A stretch of DNA of 64,000 nt from Muribaculum sp. An289 (GTDB lineage Bacteria > Bacteroidota > Bacteroidia > Bacteroidales > UBA932). The position numbers and the translations under genes are program-made. The number at the start of each line of letters is the position of its first letter. The first letter of the stretch is position 1. Below the pieces are notes generated by a model. That model searched no databases. It was not told the DNA's origin and saw nothing but the letters and a program-made list of their open reading frames with translations. The stretch is taken from NCBI RefSeq assembly GCF_002159555.1, contig NZ_NFIV01000003.1, forward strand, positions 186,001-250,000, read 5' to 3'. Below, one piece after another: positions 36,050 through 45,834 of this stretch.

Positions 36050-37342
36050 ATGAAAATAGGTAGATTTTTATTATATGTTTCGGTTTCCGTTCTGATGCCC
36101 CTCATGTTCCAGGGGTGCGCGGAACCCGAGGAAATGATTGTCGTCGGCGATGTGGTCGTCGATACGGACATGGCACAGCTTTGCAAGGGGGAGACCCTGC
36201 AACTGACGGCTACCGTTTATCCGGAGGATGTCGCCGGGAAAGTCGATGTGGAATGGTTCAGTTCGGACGAGTCGGTGGCAACGGTTTCGCCGGACGGTCT
36301 GGTTACTGCCATTGCTTCCGGGAGGGCGTTCGTTACTGCCGGGGCCGGGAATGAATTCGCTACCGTGATTGTAGATGTGCGCGTGGCTGATTCACTTGCG
36401 ATTACGGAAGAGTATGTGACTCTGGAAGTCGGCGAGGATATATCGCTTACTCTGGAAACAGTGCCTGCTACAGGTGTAGAAGGCATAGTATGGAGTTCTT
36501 CGGACGAATCTGTTGCTACGGTTACGCAGGACGGCGCCGTCTCTTCCGTCGGCAAGGGGATTGCCGTTGTCAGGGTTTCTGTGGACGGGCTTTCCGACTC
36601 GTGTGAGGTTTATGTGGTAGGAGAACCGGAAGTAGGGGATTTCTACTATTCGGACGGTACGTATTCAGGAGAACTTTTTTCTAAAAAGGATGCCATAGGT
36701 GTCGTATTCTGGGTAGGAGACCCTACGGCCGACGACCCGACCCTGCGCAGGGACTTCCCGGGCTGTACCCACGGGCTCGTCGTTTCCCTGATAGAGGAGG
36801 CCAGTACGTGGCAGAGCAATTACAGGTCGTTCAATTCGACCGTAGGGGAATGGGTTTCGGAAAACGCTCCAGAATACATGTCGCCGACTACCGGGGTGGA
36901 ACTGGAGGACAACCTGAACAAGATTGTCGGTTACAACAATACCCAGGCGATCAAGGCTTTCAATTCGGATTATGACAATATCGGCTATAAGGTCGACATG
37001 GTAAAACGTTTGCAGTTTTTCCTCGGAAACAAGGAATTTGCGGCTCCCGAGGGTACGAGCGGCTGGTACGTTCCGTCTGCAAAAGAACTTACCCTTATGA
37101 TAGTGGGCGACATGGAAGGCAATATCAACGGGTTGTATACCAACGATATGCCTGTGCGCGATATCCTGAACGAATCGTTCTCGCAGCTGATACTTGCCGA
37201 CCAGTTCTCTCCGGAACTGTATTGGTGCAGTTCGGAATATGATGCCCAGAACGCTTTCTGTGTCGGGTTCTATAACGGCCTTGTGGCATACAATACCAAA
37301 GGTGCGATGAATTGCATGCTCCGTTACGTACTGGCATTCTGA
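36050..37342 (+). CDS. Ig-like domain lipoprotein, third paralogue
   Basis: The 430-residue protein has a lipobox 'FQGC' (Cys23) and 'AEPEEM' after it. Two Big2 repeats contain 'VEWFSSDESVATVSPDG' and 'VWSSSDESVATVTQDG'. The same C-terminal domain follows: 'GDFYYSDGTYSGELF', 'FPGCTHGLVVSL', 'GYNNTQAIKAFN', 'TSGWYVPSAKELTLM', 'YWCSSEYDAQNAFCVG'. It ends the lipoprotein operon and is convergent with tolC. Confidence 0.8.
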   Translation: MKIGRFLLYVSVSVLMPLMFQGCAEPEEMIVVGDVVVDTDMAQLCKGETLQLTATVYPEDVAGKVDVEWFSSDESVATVSPDGLVTAIASGRAFVTAGAGNEFATVIVDVRVADSLAITEEYVTLEVGEDISLTLETVPATGVEGIVWSSSDESVATVTQDGAVSSVGKGIAVVRVSVDGLSDSCEVYVVGEPEVGDFYYSDGTYSGELFSKKDAIGVVFWVGDPTADDPTLRRDFPGCTHGLVVSLIEEASTWQSNYRSFNSTVGEWVSENAPEYMSPTTGVELEDNLNKIVGYNNTQAIKAFNSDYDNIGYKVDMVKRLQFFLGNKEFAAPEGTSGWYVPSAKELTLMIVGDMEGNINGLYTNDMPVRDILNESFSQLILADQFSPELYWCSSEYDAQNAFCVGFYNGLVAYNTKGAMNCMLRYVLAF

Positions 37343-37373
37343 CGGTGTCACGGCGGCGGGTGCGGTTATGGCT

Positions 37374-38552
37374 TTATAGCTCGTTCTTGTACAGCTCCGC
37401 CATCAGAATCTGGTATCTGTTTTCGGTATTGATATAGTCTCCGAGACTTGTGAAAATATTGTCGGCTTCGACATAATAGTCCATTATCGACAGCTGACCG
37501 TTTATTACGGCCTTCTTCAATGCGGCAAGCGTATTGCGCATGAGAGGAAGGTCGTATTCTTTGAGTGCGTTGCCGAGTTCCTCCATTTCATAATAGCTCG
37601 AACGTATCGCGTTGATTGATTCGAGACGTGCGTTTTCCAGGCTGGAGAGGGCGGCGCTGTGCCTTGCCTTTGCGACTTTCGTCTTGTTCATTCCGGAAAA
37701 CAGAGGAATCGAGATGCCTACTATGAATCCGTCGGATGCTTCGTTGAGTGCCGTGTTCCTCCTGTATCCCACTTCCAGTTTCGGCAGCCAGTTCTGCCGG
37801 TTGACCTTTATTTCCTGTGCTGCGGCATCCACGGAAGCGGCTGCCGACTGTACGCCAAGGTCTGCTTCTTCGATGTATTTGCAATATTGCTCGAAATCCG
37901 GTATTGCTGGGAGTTCCGGATACCCCGAGGGCTCTATGTCCAACGGCTGTCCTCCGTTGAGAGTTTCAAGGTTGCGGAGTATGCTTTTGCGGGATGCGGT
38001 ATTCTGGGCTTTGAGGGTGCGGACATTCATCCGCTCCATCTTTACCTTGTTCACTTCTATTACGGTGGCCCCGCCTTCATCGAATTGCTTTTCGACAAGC
38101 GAAAGGAGCTCGTCGGCATTTTCAAGCCTGTTGTCGAGGAGTTTCTTTTCAGCGTTCAGCCTGATTAATTCGAGGCAGAGTGTCTTTGCTTCGAAAAGTA
38201 TGTCCCGGCGTTGCAGTAGGTACAGGCGCCTGAGTTCTTCGCTGCGGAAGTCTCCCCATTTCTTGCGGGCGGCGTATTGCGTAGGGAAATCGAAGCCCAT
38301 GGATGCAACGAATTCCGAGCTTGCGACTCCGTTGACCCCGTTTGTGAAGAACGGGCTGTAGGATACTGAAAGGTCCTGCTGTATGTTGTTTTCAGCCTTT
38401 ATTTCGAGGGCGGAGGCCTCGTTTTCCTGCCTCAGGGCTTGGAGTTCCAGGTTGTTGCGTTCTATGTTTGCAAGTACCGTGTCTATTTCCTGTGCCGGGC
38501 AGAACTGCGATATTGCAGTAAAAAGCATTGCAAATGCGATTATGTTTTTCAT
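37374..38552 (-). CDS. TolC-family outer membrane efflux protein
   Basis: Outer membrane channel for the CusA/CusB system encoded directly upstream. The 392-residue protein has a signal peptide ('MKNIIAFAMLFTAISQFCPAQ'), long alpha-helical repeats with heptad character, and the tell-tale 'VGISIPLFSGMNK' in the second half. ATG at 38552 overlaps the cusA stop by four bases (ATGA), so longer starts (38600) inside cusA are rejected. Last gene of the operon. Confidence 0.88.
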   Translation of the reverse strand: MKNIIAFAMLFTAISQFCPAQEIDTVLANIERNNLELQALRQENEASALEIKAENNIQQDLSVSYSPFFTNGVNGVASSEFVASMGFDFPTQYAARKKWGDFRSEELRRLYLLQRRDILFEAKTLCLELIRLNAEKKLLDNRLENADELLSLVEKQFDEGGATVIEVNKVKMERMNVRTLKAQNTASRKSILRNLETLNGGQPLDIEPSGYPELPAIPDFEQYCKYIEEADLGVQSAAASVDAAAQEIKVNRQNWLPKLEVGYRRNTALNEASDGFIVGISIPLFSGMNKTKVAKARHSAALSSLENARLESINAIRSSYYEMEELGNALKEYDLPLMRNTLAALKKAVINGQLSIMDYYVEADNIFTSLGDYINTENRYQILMAELYKNEL

Positions 38553-41500
38553 CTCGATTCTTCTGTTTTTGTCCTTTTGTCCTTCTTTGAAGTCATCCAT
38601 TCGTATACGATAGGGACTATGAATGCGTTGAGGAAAGTCGAAGTCAGCAATCCTCCGAGTATCACTTTTGCCATAGGGCTTTGGATTTCGTTTCCTGGAA
38701 GGTCGCCTCTGAGAGCCAAAGGAATCAGTGCGAGTGCGGTTGAGAGCGCCGTCATCAGGATTGGGTTCAGCCTGTCGAGCGAGCCGTGGATTATGTTTTC
38801 CCTCAGCCGGTTTCTCCCGTTTTCATGTTCCAGGGCGTTGTACCGGTTGATAAGCAGCATTCCGTTGCGGGTCGCTATGCCGAAGAGGGATATGAAACCG
38901 ATGATTGCCGGTATGCTGATTTCCTTTGTCGTCAGCAGCAGGGCGAAGACCCCTCCTATGAGGGCGAGCGGGAGGTTCAGGAGCACGGCTCCGCTTTGCA
39001 TTGGACTCTTGAACTCCATGTACATCAGCAGGAATATGATAACGATGCTCATCAGGGACGTGAGCAGCAATGTCCGGCTTGCCGTCCTTTCGCTTTCAAA
39101 CTGTCCTCCGTATTCGATATGGTATCCTTCCGGAAGTTCGATTTCGCTGTCCACTATATGTTGTATGTCGTTCACGACACTTCCGACGTCACGTCCGTCG
39201 GTATTGGCGGAAATCACTATTTTCCTTTGTACGTTTTCCCTGTTGATTGTATTCGGGCCTGAGGATGATACTATGTCGGCCACGTATGAGAGAGGCACCT
39301 TGCATCCGTCGGCATCGTCTATCATCAGGTTGGAAATGGCTTCCCTGTCCCTGCGGTAATCTTCGTCCGCCCTGACTACGAGGTTGAAGGTCTTTCCGTC
39401 TTCATATACCTGGGATACGGTCTCACCGGCCATGTTCACGGTGATGAACTCGTAGAATGCGGGGAGAGGGATTCCGTATCTGGCCAGCATGTCTTTGCGT
39501 GGTATTATCTTGAGTTCAGGCCTTTCTATCTGCTGTTCCACATTCAGGTCGGCTATGCCTTCGACTCCGCTGATTTTCTCTTTTATCTGATTGCCGATGC
39601 GGAACATTTCGTTCAGGTTCTCGCCGAAAAGCTTTATTGCGATGCTTGCCTGGGTCCCGCTCAGCATGGCATCGATTCTGTGGCTGATTGGCTGCCCGAT
39701 TTCAATGTTGGCACCCGCTATCACCGAGAGTTTTTCGCGGACATCGTTGAGCAGTTCCCTGTGTGAACGTCCGTCGAGTTCGAAAGGGGCCTCTATTTCG
39801 GATACGTTCACGCCCAAGGCGTGTTCGTCGAGTTCTGCACGGCCTGTCTTGCGTGCGACCGTCTGTATTTCCGGTATGCCGAGCAGGAGTTCTTCTGCCT
39901 GACGTCCTATCTTGTCAGACTCTTCGAGCGAGATGCCTGGCATCGAGCTTATGTTTATCGTAAAGGAGCCTTCATTGAAGGCCGGAAGGAAACTGCGGCC
40001 GAGGGTGAAGAACAGTCCGAGTGCCGTGGCGAAAAGAGCCAGTGTCACCCCGAGCACCGTCTTCTTGTGTTCCAGGGCCCAGTTCAGTGAATTGCGGTAA
40101 TGCTTTTTCAGCCACCTTGCGGCGAAAGCCTCTTTCGGAACGCTTCCGTCCTTTTTCCCTTTTGCGAGCAGGTAGCTGCAAAGCACGGGCGTAAGCGTAA
40201 GGGCTACTATCGTGGATGCGAAGAGTGCGACGATGAAGGCGACTCCGAGCGGTATGAGCATCCGTCCTTCCATTCCGCTGAGGAAAAACAGGGGAACGAA
40301 GCTGGCCACGATAATCAGGGTGGAATTCAGTATCGGCATGCGCACCTCCCTCGAAGCGTCGAAGACGACATCCGTTACCGGCCTGCGTTTTTCCGCCGGG
40401 AGGGCCCTGTTTTCCCTGAGATGTTTCCATACGTTTTCGACATCCACTATCGAATCGTCCACCAATGAGCCTATCGCTATCGCAAGTCCTCCGAGGCTCA
40501 TGGTGTTGAGCGTTATCCCGAATGCCTGTAGGATGAGTATGGAAATCATCAGCGAGAGGGGAAGCGTAACCAAGGATATTATGGTCGTGCGTGCGTTGGC
40601 AAGGAAGATGAAAAGGACGATTACGACGAAGATGGCGCCTTCGTACAGCGAGCTTTTCACATTGTCTATGGAATTTTCGATGAATTTTGACTGGCGGAAA
40701 ATATCCGTCGAAACCTTTACGTCTTCCGGAAGGTTTTTCCCTATGTCTTCAAGGGCCGCTTCCAGTTTTCCGGTAAGTTCGATTGTCCCGGTGTCGGGCT
40801 GTTTCGTTACCGTAAGCAGGACGGCCGGTTTCCCCCTTTCGGAGGCGAGTCCGAGTTTTGGCTGCTGCGCCCCAGTTTTTACATCGGCAACGTCTCCCAA
40901 TGTTATCGGGGCCCCTGTGGAATCGGTTTTTATCACGGCCGCCGACATTTTCGCCACATCGTCGGTCGAAAGCACACCTCTGACTATATATTCATTCCCG
41001 TATTCGTAGATGACACCTCCGTTCGCATTCAGGTTCATTCCGCGCGTGACCGACATGACTTCGGAGAGGGTGACACCGTAATGTTTCATCTTGTCGGGAT
41101 GCAGGAGCACCTGGTATTCCTTGATGTCCCCGCCGAGTACCGCCACCTGGGCGACTCCTCCCGTGGCAAGGAGTCTCGGACGGATAGTCCAGTCCGCTAT
41201 GGTGCGGAGGTCGAGCATCGATGTGCTGTCCGCCGTCAGACCGACGATGAGCACTTCCCCGAGAATGGAAGACTGCGGGCCAAGGGTAGGGTTTCCTGCC
41301 GTCTCAGGCAGTTCTCCGGCGGCTGCCGAAAGTTTTTCGGAAACAATCTGCCTTGCAAGATAAATGTCCGTGCCCCAGTCGAATTCGACCCATACGACGG
41401 AAAATCCCGTAGTGGAGGAAGAGCGTACGCGGCGTACCCCGGTAGCTCCGTTTACGGCAGTTTCAATCGGAAAGGTGACCAACTGTTCCACTTCTTCCGC

Positions 41501-41671
41501 CGCCATGCCGTTGGCCTCCGTCATGACTACGACGGTAGGGGCGTTCAGGTCCGGAAATACGTCTATTTCGGCGTTGACGGTGCAGTAAATGCCGGCCACG
41601 AAGAGCAGGGCGGATGCGACCAGGACGAGAAGCCTGTTCTGTAATGAAAAATGTATGATTTTGTTAAGCAT
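38549..41671 (-). CDS. cusA: CusA/CzcA-family heavy-metal efflux RND transporter
   Basis: Proton-driven inner membrane pump of 1040 residues, about 12 transmembrane segments in two halves with large periplasmic loops. The N-terminus 'IIHFSLQNRLLVLVASALLF' and 'EIDVFPDLNAPTVVVMTEANGM' are typical of the metal subgroup. TM4 carries the charged set 'GSLVDDSIVDVEN' required for proton relay. Substrate ions (Cu/Ag or Zn/Co/Cd) cannot be decided from sequence alone. It sits between cusB (11-base gap) and tolC (4-base overlap). Confidence 0.92.
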   Translation of the reverse strand: MLNKIIHFSLQNRLLVLVASALLFVAGIYCTVNAEIDVFPDLNAPTVVVMTEANGMAAEEVEQLVTFPIETAVNGATGVRRVRSSSTTGFSVVWVEFDWGTDIYLARQIVSEKLSAAAGELPETAGNPTLGPQSSILGEVLIVGLTADSTSMLDLRTIADWTIRPRLLATGGVAQVAVLGGDIKEYQVLLHPDKMKHYGVTLSEVMSVTRGMNLNANGGVIYEYGNEYIVRGVLSTDDVAKMSAAVIKTDSTGAPITLGDVADVKTGAQQPKLGLASERGKPAVLLTVTKQPDTGTIELTGKLEAALEDIGKNLPEDVKVSTDIFRQSKFIENSIDNVKSSLYEGAIFVVIVLFIFLANARTTIISLVTLPLSLMISILILQAFGITLNTMSLGGLAIAIGSLVDDSIVDVENVWKHLRENRALPAEKRRPVTDVVFDASREVRMPILNSTLIIVASFVPLFFLSGMEGRMLIPLGVAFIVALFASTIVALTLTPVLCSYLLAKGKKDGSVPKEAFAARWLKKHYRNSLNWALEHKKTVLGVTLALFATALGLFFTLGRSFLPAFNEGSFTINISSMPGISLEESDKIGRQAEELLLGIPEIQTVARKTGRAELDEHALGVNVSEIEAPFELDGRSHRELLNDVREKLSVIAGANIEIGQPISHRIDAMLSGTQASIAIKLFGENLNEMFRIGNQIKEKISGVEGIADLNVEQQIERPELKIIPRKDMLARYGIPLPAFYEFITVNMAGETVSQVYEDGKTFNLVVRADEDYRRDREAISNLMIDDADGCKVPLSYVADIVSSSGPNTINRENVQRKIVISANTDGRDVGSVVNDIQHIVDSEIELPEGYHIEYGGQFESERTASRTLLLTSLMSIVIIFLLMYMEFKSPMQSGAVLLNLPLALIGGVFALLLTTKEISIPAIIGFISLFGIATRNGMLLINRYNALEHENGRNRLRENIIHGSLDRLNPILMTALSTALALIPLALRGDLPGNEIQSPMAKVILGGLLTSTFLNAFIVPIVYEWMTSKKDKRTKTEESR

Positions 41672-41682
41672 CGGACCTGTTT

Positions 41683-42825
41683 TTAATGGTTATGGGTATG
41701 TCCCGGAATGGTATTGCCCGCCGAGGCGAGTTTTATGCGCATCGCCCCTTCGGTGACTACGACGTCACCGTCTTCGAGCCCTTCCGTTATCTCGATTCTG
41801 GTTCCGTCAGAGGCTCCTGTGCCGACATGGACCTTTTCATAGCAGTCCGCATCCAGTTTTTTGAAAACATAGTATTCCCCCTGTTCTTCAATCAGGGCCG
41901 TAAGCGGAAGCGAGATGACATTGTCCCTTGCCGTGGAAAGCAGGTAGATTTCAGCGAATGTGCCCGGGATTATCTCCCCCTTCCCGTCGAATTCGAAGGT
42001 TACAGGTATGTACGCCGATGTTTCGTCCAGGGCGCGGCCTTCGGCTATGAGTCTGCCTCCCAGTTCTTCGAGGCGGTAGATTTTGTCGCTGAACGGCAGC
42101 CTGAAGTTGGCGGATGCGATTCTTCCGAGCCTGTCAATGTATTTTCCGGAAAGATCCGCCTGCAGGAACATCCTGTCCGGGTTTGTTATTCGCATGAGTG
42201 TCTGTCCGGTAGCGACATAGTCCCCGTCCTTTACGGCTATCTTGCCTGCATAGCCCGTCGCCGGGGATTTGACCGGAGTCCCTCCGTTTTCACCGCCTCC
42301 GATGGCTTCGTATGCTATTTTCGCTGTTTCGTAATTGCTTCTGACCCTTTCGAATTCCTGCTGCGATACTATTTTGTCCTTTACGAGGATTGCGGCCCTT
42401 TCGTATTCCCTGAGGGCCGTCTGGTAGGCGATGTACGCTTTCTGTGCGGGGTCCCCGTCCTGTAGATTGCCTGAGGAAATCGTGAGAATGACATCTCCGG
42501 AGTTCACCGGGGAACCTTCGGCGACAGGGGAGGAAAATGAAACTATTCCTGCCCTTCCCGCTATTACGGCCGTTTCATGGCCTGTGGCCGGGATTATTTT
42601 GCCGCTTGTGGAAATGACGTCCCTGAAAGTTCCGGCCCGTACCGTGTCGCATGTTATTCCGGCTTCGACGGCCTTCGCCGCTTCGAAGACGATTTCATCG
42701 CTTCCGTGTTGCCCGCCGTCGGCTTCGTGGCCGTGGTCATGGTTTGCATCGGAATGCCCGCATCCGCAGATTGACAATAATATGGATATGGCCGCGGCGG
42801 CATTCATGGTCATGAATTTTCTCAT
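41683..42825 (-). CDS. cusB: CusB-type periplasmic adaptor with His-rich ends
   Basis: Membrane fusion protein linking CusA to the TolC channel. It has a lipoprotein-like signal ('LSICGCGHS') and the adaptor core: 'GTFRDVISTSGKIIPATGHE', 'SPATGYAGKIAVKDGDYVATGQTL' (lipoyl domain) and 'LPLTALIEEQGEYYVF'. The mature N-terminus is rich in histidine ('HSDANHDHGHEADGGQHG') and the C-terminus ends 'GHTHNH'; both suggest metal binding. An ATG at 42843 adds six residues, but it lies only eight bases after the promoter box at 42854-42861, so 42825 is preferred. First gene of the operon. Confidence 0.88.
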   Translation of the reverse strand: MRKFMTMNAAAAISILLSICGCGHSDANHDHGHEADGGQHGSDEIVFEAAKAVEAGITCDTVRAGTFRDVISTSGKIIPATGHETAVIAGRAGIVSFSSPVAEGSPVNSGDVILTISSGNLQDGDPAQKAYIAYQTALREYERAAILVKDKIVSQQEFERVRSNYETAKIAYEAIGGGENGGTPVKSPATGYAGKIAVKDGDYVATGQTLMRITNPDRMFLQADLSGKYIDRLGRIASANFRLPFSDKIYRLEELGGRLIAEGRALDETSAYIPVTFEFDGKGEIIPGTFAEIYLLSTARDNVISLPLTALIEEQGEYYVFKKLDADCYEKVHVGTGASDGTRIEITEGLEDGDVVVTEGAMRIKLASAGNTIPGHTHNH

Positions 42826-42853
42826 AGCTGTGTGTTTTTCCATTTTACCGCGG

Positions 42854-42861
42854 CAAAGATA
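42854..42861 (-). promoter_or_regulatory. Probable -7 box of the cusB promoter
   Basis: TATCTTTG on the minus strand just before cusB; an imperfect TTTA lies 18 bases further upstream. No metal-regulator operator was recognised. Confidence 0.4.
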
Positions 42862-42900
42862 TCCATATCCCGATGCAACTAAAGTGCATTCTTCTATGGG

Positions 42901-44112
42901 TCAATGCGTACCGCCGGAGGCTTCCTCGAATTTCGCTTTCATCGTAGGGTTGTTGCGGGTAAGGCGCTTGATTGTCAGTTCTTCGGCCTTGTTGTTCGCA
43001 AGTCTCAGATTGTTTTCCGAGCCTAACAGGGCGTCCTTGATTTTCTGGAGATGGTCGATTGTCTTGTCGATTTCTTCTATTGCCTTTCTGAATTTTTCGC
43101 TTGCGAGGCGGTAATTATTCGCGAATTTGCTCTTGAAATCGTTGAGCTGTTCTTCGAAATTCGTGACGTCGACGGATTGTTTCTGCGCTATTGCCAAAGC
43201 TTTCCGGTATCCGAGGCTGTTTTTCGCCGCCTGGGTGAGCAGGGAGATTATCGGCATGAAGAACTGCGGCCTTATGACATACATTTTTGGAAAACGGTAG
43301 GAGACATCCACGATTCCGGCATTGTAAAGTTCGCTGTCCGGTTCGAGAAGCGATACGAGCACGGCGTATTCGCAGCCCTTTTCGTTCCTGTCCTTGTCCA
43401 GTTTTGCGAAAAAATCTTCATTCTTATGTTTCACGGCGGTCCCGTCCATCTCGTTTTTCATTTCAAACATTACAGAGATGTATTCCGTCCCGTCCTCGTC
43501 GTAGTCCCTGAATACGAAGTCTCCCTTTGTGCCTCCCCTGATGTCGTTGTCCTTTTCAAAATACGCTCTCGGGTACATGGACATCCTCATCCTGTTGAAT
43601 TCGGTGCTGCAATGTATTTCGAGTGTTTCCCCGACCATTTTCGTGGACATGCGTGTCTTCAGGTCTTTATAATAATCTATAAGTTCCTGTTTTTCTTTCA
43701 ACTGGCTGTTGTATTTGTCGGCCAGGCTTTTTTCGCGAATGATGGCGGCATCCTTTTCCGATGTCATTTTCCCTTTGAGTTCGGCGATTTCCGTGTCCTT
43801 GGCCTGCAATTTCTCGCGGAAACTGTTTTCGGTTTCAAGCACGGCCATTTTGCGCAGGCTGTCGTTTCTGGCGACCTCCGTTCCGAGCCTTGAGATTTCC
43901 TGCTCCTTCTTTTCCAGGATTTTCCGGAACTCCAGCTCCTTTTTGTTCAGCTCCAGTTCCTGCTTTATCGTGAACCGTTTTTCCTGCTCTGCCGTGCGGC
44001 GGGCCAGTTCCTCGTTGAACTCGTTGTTGCGTATCTGGTTGGCTATCGATGCGTAGTCGGCTTCGTCCACGGAAAAAACGTTTCCGCATTTCGGACACTT
44101 TATTTCGTTCAT
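42901..44112 (-). CDS. DUF2130 family protein (COG4487)
   Basis: The 403-residue protein begins with '[20 protein letters not shown]', a CxxC knuckle, followed by a long coiled coil (about residues 25-155, rich in Glu, Lys and Leu) and then the conserved DUF2130 domain with '[23 protein letters not shown]', '[15 protein letters not shown]' and 'EMKNEMD'. The acidic/lysine pattern of the latter domain resembles PD-(D/E)XK nuclease-like folds (inference only). A second coiled coil ends the protein. Function is unknown. It has its own consensus promoter. Confidence 0.85.
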   Translation of the reverse strand: MNEIKCPKCGNVFSVDEADYASIANQIRNNEFNEELARRTAEQEKRFTIKQELELNKKELEFRKILEKKEQEISRLGTEVARNDSLRKMAVLETENSFREKLQAKDTEIAELKGKMTSEKDAAIIREKSLADKYNSQLKEKQELIDYYKDLKTRMSTKMVGETLEIHCSTEFNRMRMSMYPRAYFEKDNDIRGGTKGDFVFRDYDEDGTEYISVMFEMKNEMDGTAVKHKNEDFFAKLDKDRNEKGCEYAVLVSLLEPDSELYNAGIVDVSYRFPKMYVIRPQFFMPIISLLTQAAKNSLGYRKALAIAQKQSVDVTNFEEQLNDFKSKFANNYRLASEKFRKAIEEIDKTIDHLQKIKDALLGSENNLRLANNKAEELTIKRLTRNNPTMKAKFEEASGGTH

Positions 44113-44140
44113 GGTTGTTGTGCTTAAATTTGCATGTTTT

Positions 44141-44168
44141 TTATATATGTGTCTTTATATATGTGTCT
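44141..44168. repeat. 14-bp perfect tandem duplication
   Basis: 'ttatatatgtgtct' occurs twice back to back in the leader of the DUF2130 gene, between its promoter and ATG. Confidence 0.8.
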
Positions 44169-44169
44169 G

Positions 44170-44201
44170 CAAATATAGTGATACGGAAGGCTCGATGCAA
44201 A
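44170..44201 (-). promoter_or_regulatory. DUF2130 gene promoter
   Basis: On the minus strand TTTG (44201-44198), 20 bases, TATATTTG (44177-44170): a full consensus match. The leader is about 50 bases and includes the 14-bp duplication. Confidence 0.7.
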
Positions 44202-44275
44202 CCTTGCTGCGGCTGTCGTGCAGGTTGTCTTGCGGCGGAAGGTGAGAGATTTTTATATAAAAATTGAAAAAAAAA

Positions 44276-44306
44276 TTCGGTTATATTATTATTTGGATTA
44301 TCTTTG
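44276..44306 (+). promoter_or_regulatory. ompA-type porin promoter
   Basis: TTCG (44276-44279, one mismatch to TTTG), 19 bases, TATCTTTG (44299-44306). The leader before the ATG at 44363 is about 50 bases and AT-rich. Confidence 0.6.
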
Positions 44307-44362
44307 CACAAGATTGAATTTTCAGTGTATTTTAATAAGCAATAGCTAAAACAATAAAGGCA

Positions 44363-45580
44363 ATGAAAAAATTTCTTTTAGCAACACTGTTGTTATCGTT
44401 TTTTTCCGTGGTTGCGTTGTCGGCTGCGGAAACAGACACGACTAAGGCCGCTGTCGACAAGTATCCGAGCTTCAAAGGGTTTATGACGAACAAGTTCTGG
44501 GATAACTGGGAACTTTCAGCAAGCGTAGGTACTGGTTTTGCCATTTATAGCGGTGGCAATTACGGTACTTTCGGGCAGAAATTCGGATTTTCCGGCGAAA
44601 TCAGCGCGGCAAAATGGTTCCATCCGGTTGTAGCTGTAAGGGTCGGCCTCATGGGCGGCCAGTACGGTACGGTGCATCCTGATTTGGGAAAAGTCAATTG
44701 GCCATATATTTTCACTCATGTGGATGCAATGGTTAACCTGTCCAACTGGATAGGTGGCTACAGGGAAGATCGCGTTTATTACGCTGTTCCTTTTGCTGGA
44801 ATGGGTCTGTTTGCATCCAATTTTACTGATAAGGCGCAGGCTGCAACCCAGACAGGCAACCGTCTGCTCGATTTTGCATTCACGGCCGGTATTATCAACA
44901 AGTTCCGTGTGTCCCCGAGCGTGGACATAAATCTCGAATTGAAGGGAATCCTCGGAAGGGCCAAGATGAATCCTGTCGTAAGTCCTTCAAGGGGCGCTTT
45001 CCTCGGAACGGCCAACATATCGGTGGGCGTTACCTACCGCTTCGGCAAGAGAGACTTCGTGAGGGGTGCTGCCGGATATTCTCTGGAGGATATCGATGCT
45101 TTGAAGCAGGCTGTAAAGGAAGCCAAGCAGAATGCAAAGGATACCGAAGAGAAGATGAATGCCAAACTTGCTGACTGCCAGGCTAAACAGGCCGCAGCAC
45201 AGAAACGTGCCGATGATGCGGAGAAACGTATGGCCGAGCAGAAGGCACAGTATGAGAGAGAGGCTTCGATACCGTCCCAGACAGTATTCTTCGATTACGG
45301 AATGGCAGTCCTTTCAAAATCAGACAAGATACGCCTTGAGGTGTTCAAGGATCAGGTTCTTGCAGGGCCTAAGGACCATGTATACACTGTTACCGGATAT
45401 GCCGATTTCAAGACCGGTAAGGACAAATACAATGTAAAACTGGCAGAGAAACGTGCCCGCGTGGTTTACAATTACCTTGTAAAACTCGGCGTTCCTGAAT
45501 CACAGCTTACATATACCGGTACCGATGCTGCCGAGCAGCCTAATATCGGCGAAGGCAACCAGTTCGTTACTGTAAAATAA
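44363..45580 (+). CDS. OmpA-family outer membrane protein
   Basis: The 405-residue protein has a signal peptide ('MKKFLLATLLLSFFSVVALSAAE'), an N-terminal beta-barrel domain to about residue 235 with alternating aromatic and glycine residues, a coiled-coil linker rich in Lys, Ala and Glu (about 245-305), and a C-terminal peptidoglycan-binding OmpA domain with 'VFFDYGMAVLSKSDKIRLEVF' and 'AEKRARVVYNYLVKLGVPESQL'. The usual C-terminal 'NRxV' motif is altered to 'NQFVTV', so the normal Arg is missing. Own promoter and terminator, so monocistronic and probably abundant. Confidence 0.88.
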   Translation: MKKFLLATLLLSFFSVVALSAAETDTTKAAVDKYPSFKGFMTNKFWDNWELSASVGTGFAIYSGGNYGTFGQKFGFSGEISAAKWFHPVVAVRVGLMGGQYGTVHPDLGKVNWPYIFTHVDAMVNLSNWIGGYREDRVYYAVPFAGMGLFASNFTDKAQAATQTGNRLLDFAFTAGIINKFRVSPSVDINLELKGILGRAKMNPVVSPSRGAFLGTANISVGVTYRFGKRDFVRGAAGYSLEDIDALKQAVKEAKQNAKDTEEKMNAKLADCQAKQAAAQKRADDAEKRMAEQKAQYEREASIPSQTVFFDYGMAVLSKSDKIRLEVFKDQVLAGPKDHVYTVTGYADFKTGKDKYNVKLAEKRARVVYNYLVKLGVPESQLTYTGTDAAEQPNIGEGNQFVTVK

Positions 45581-45581
45581 G

Positions 45582-45641
45582 CCTGAAGGCGCGTAACCTG
45601 AGGACACGTAACTTGGGAGTGCGTAGCTTGAAGGCGTAAGG
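45582..45641. repeat. 15-bp degenerate tandem repeat after the porin gene
   Basis: Four units of the type c(c/t)tgaaggcgcgtaa start at 45582, 45597, 45612 and 45627, beginning one base after the porin stop codon and lying upstream of its terminator. Confidence 0.7.
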
Positions 45642-45697
45642 TCAGGCCGGATGGTATCAGGTCGCCAACGTACTTCAACTTCAGGAAAGTAAAATGA

Positions 45698-45735
45698 AAA
45701 ATGGGTCTGACTCAGATATGAGTCAGGCCCATTTT
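45698..45735 (+). terminator. Terminator of the OmpA-family gene
   Basis: 16-bp stem (45698-45713 with 45720-45735, one G-U pair) with a 6-base loop; arms AAAATGGGTCTGACTC and GAGTCAGGCCCATTTT, ending in a T-rich run. Confidence 0.85.
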
Positions 45736-45834
45736 ATTAAGGTATTCATTTGAGGGTGCCCATTTGCAAAGTCGGGGTAATTTGAGGCATACATTTACAA
45801 ATTCGGGTAATGCGGTGCCGCGTGAGTTAGTTCT

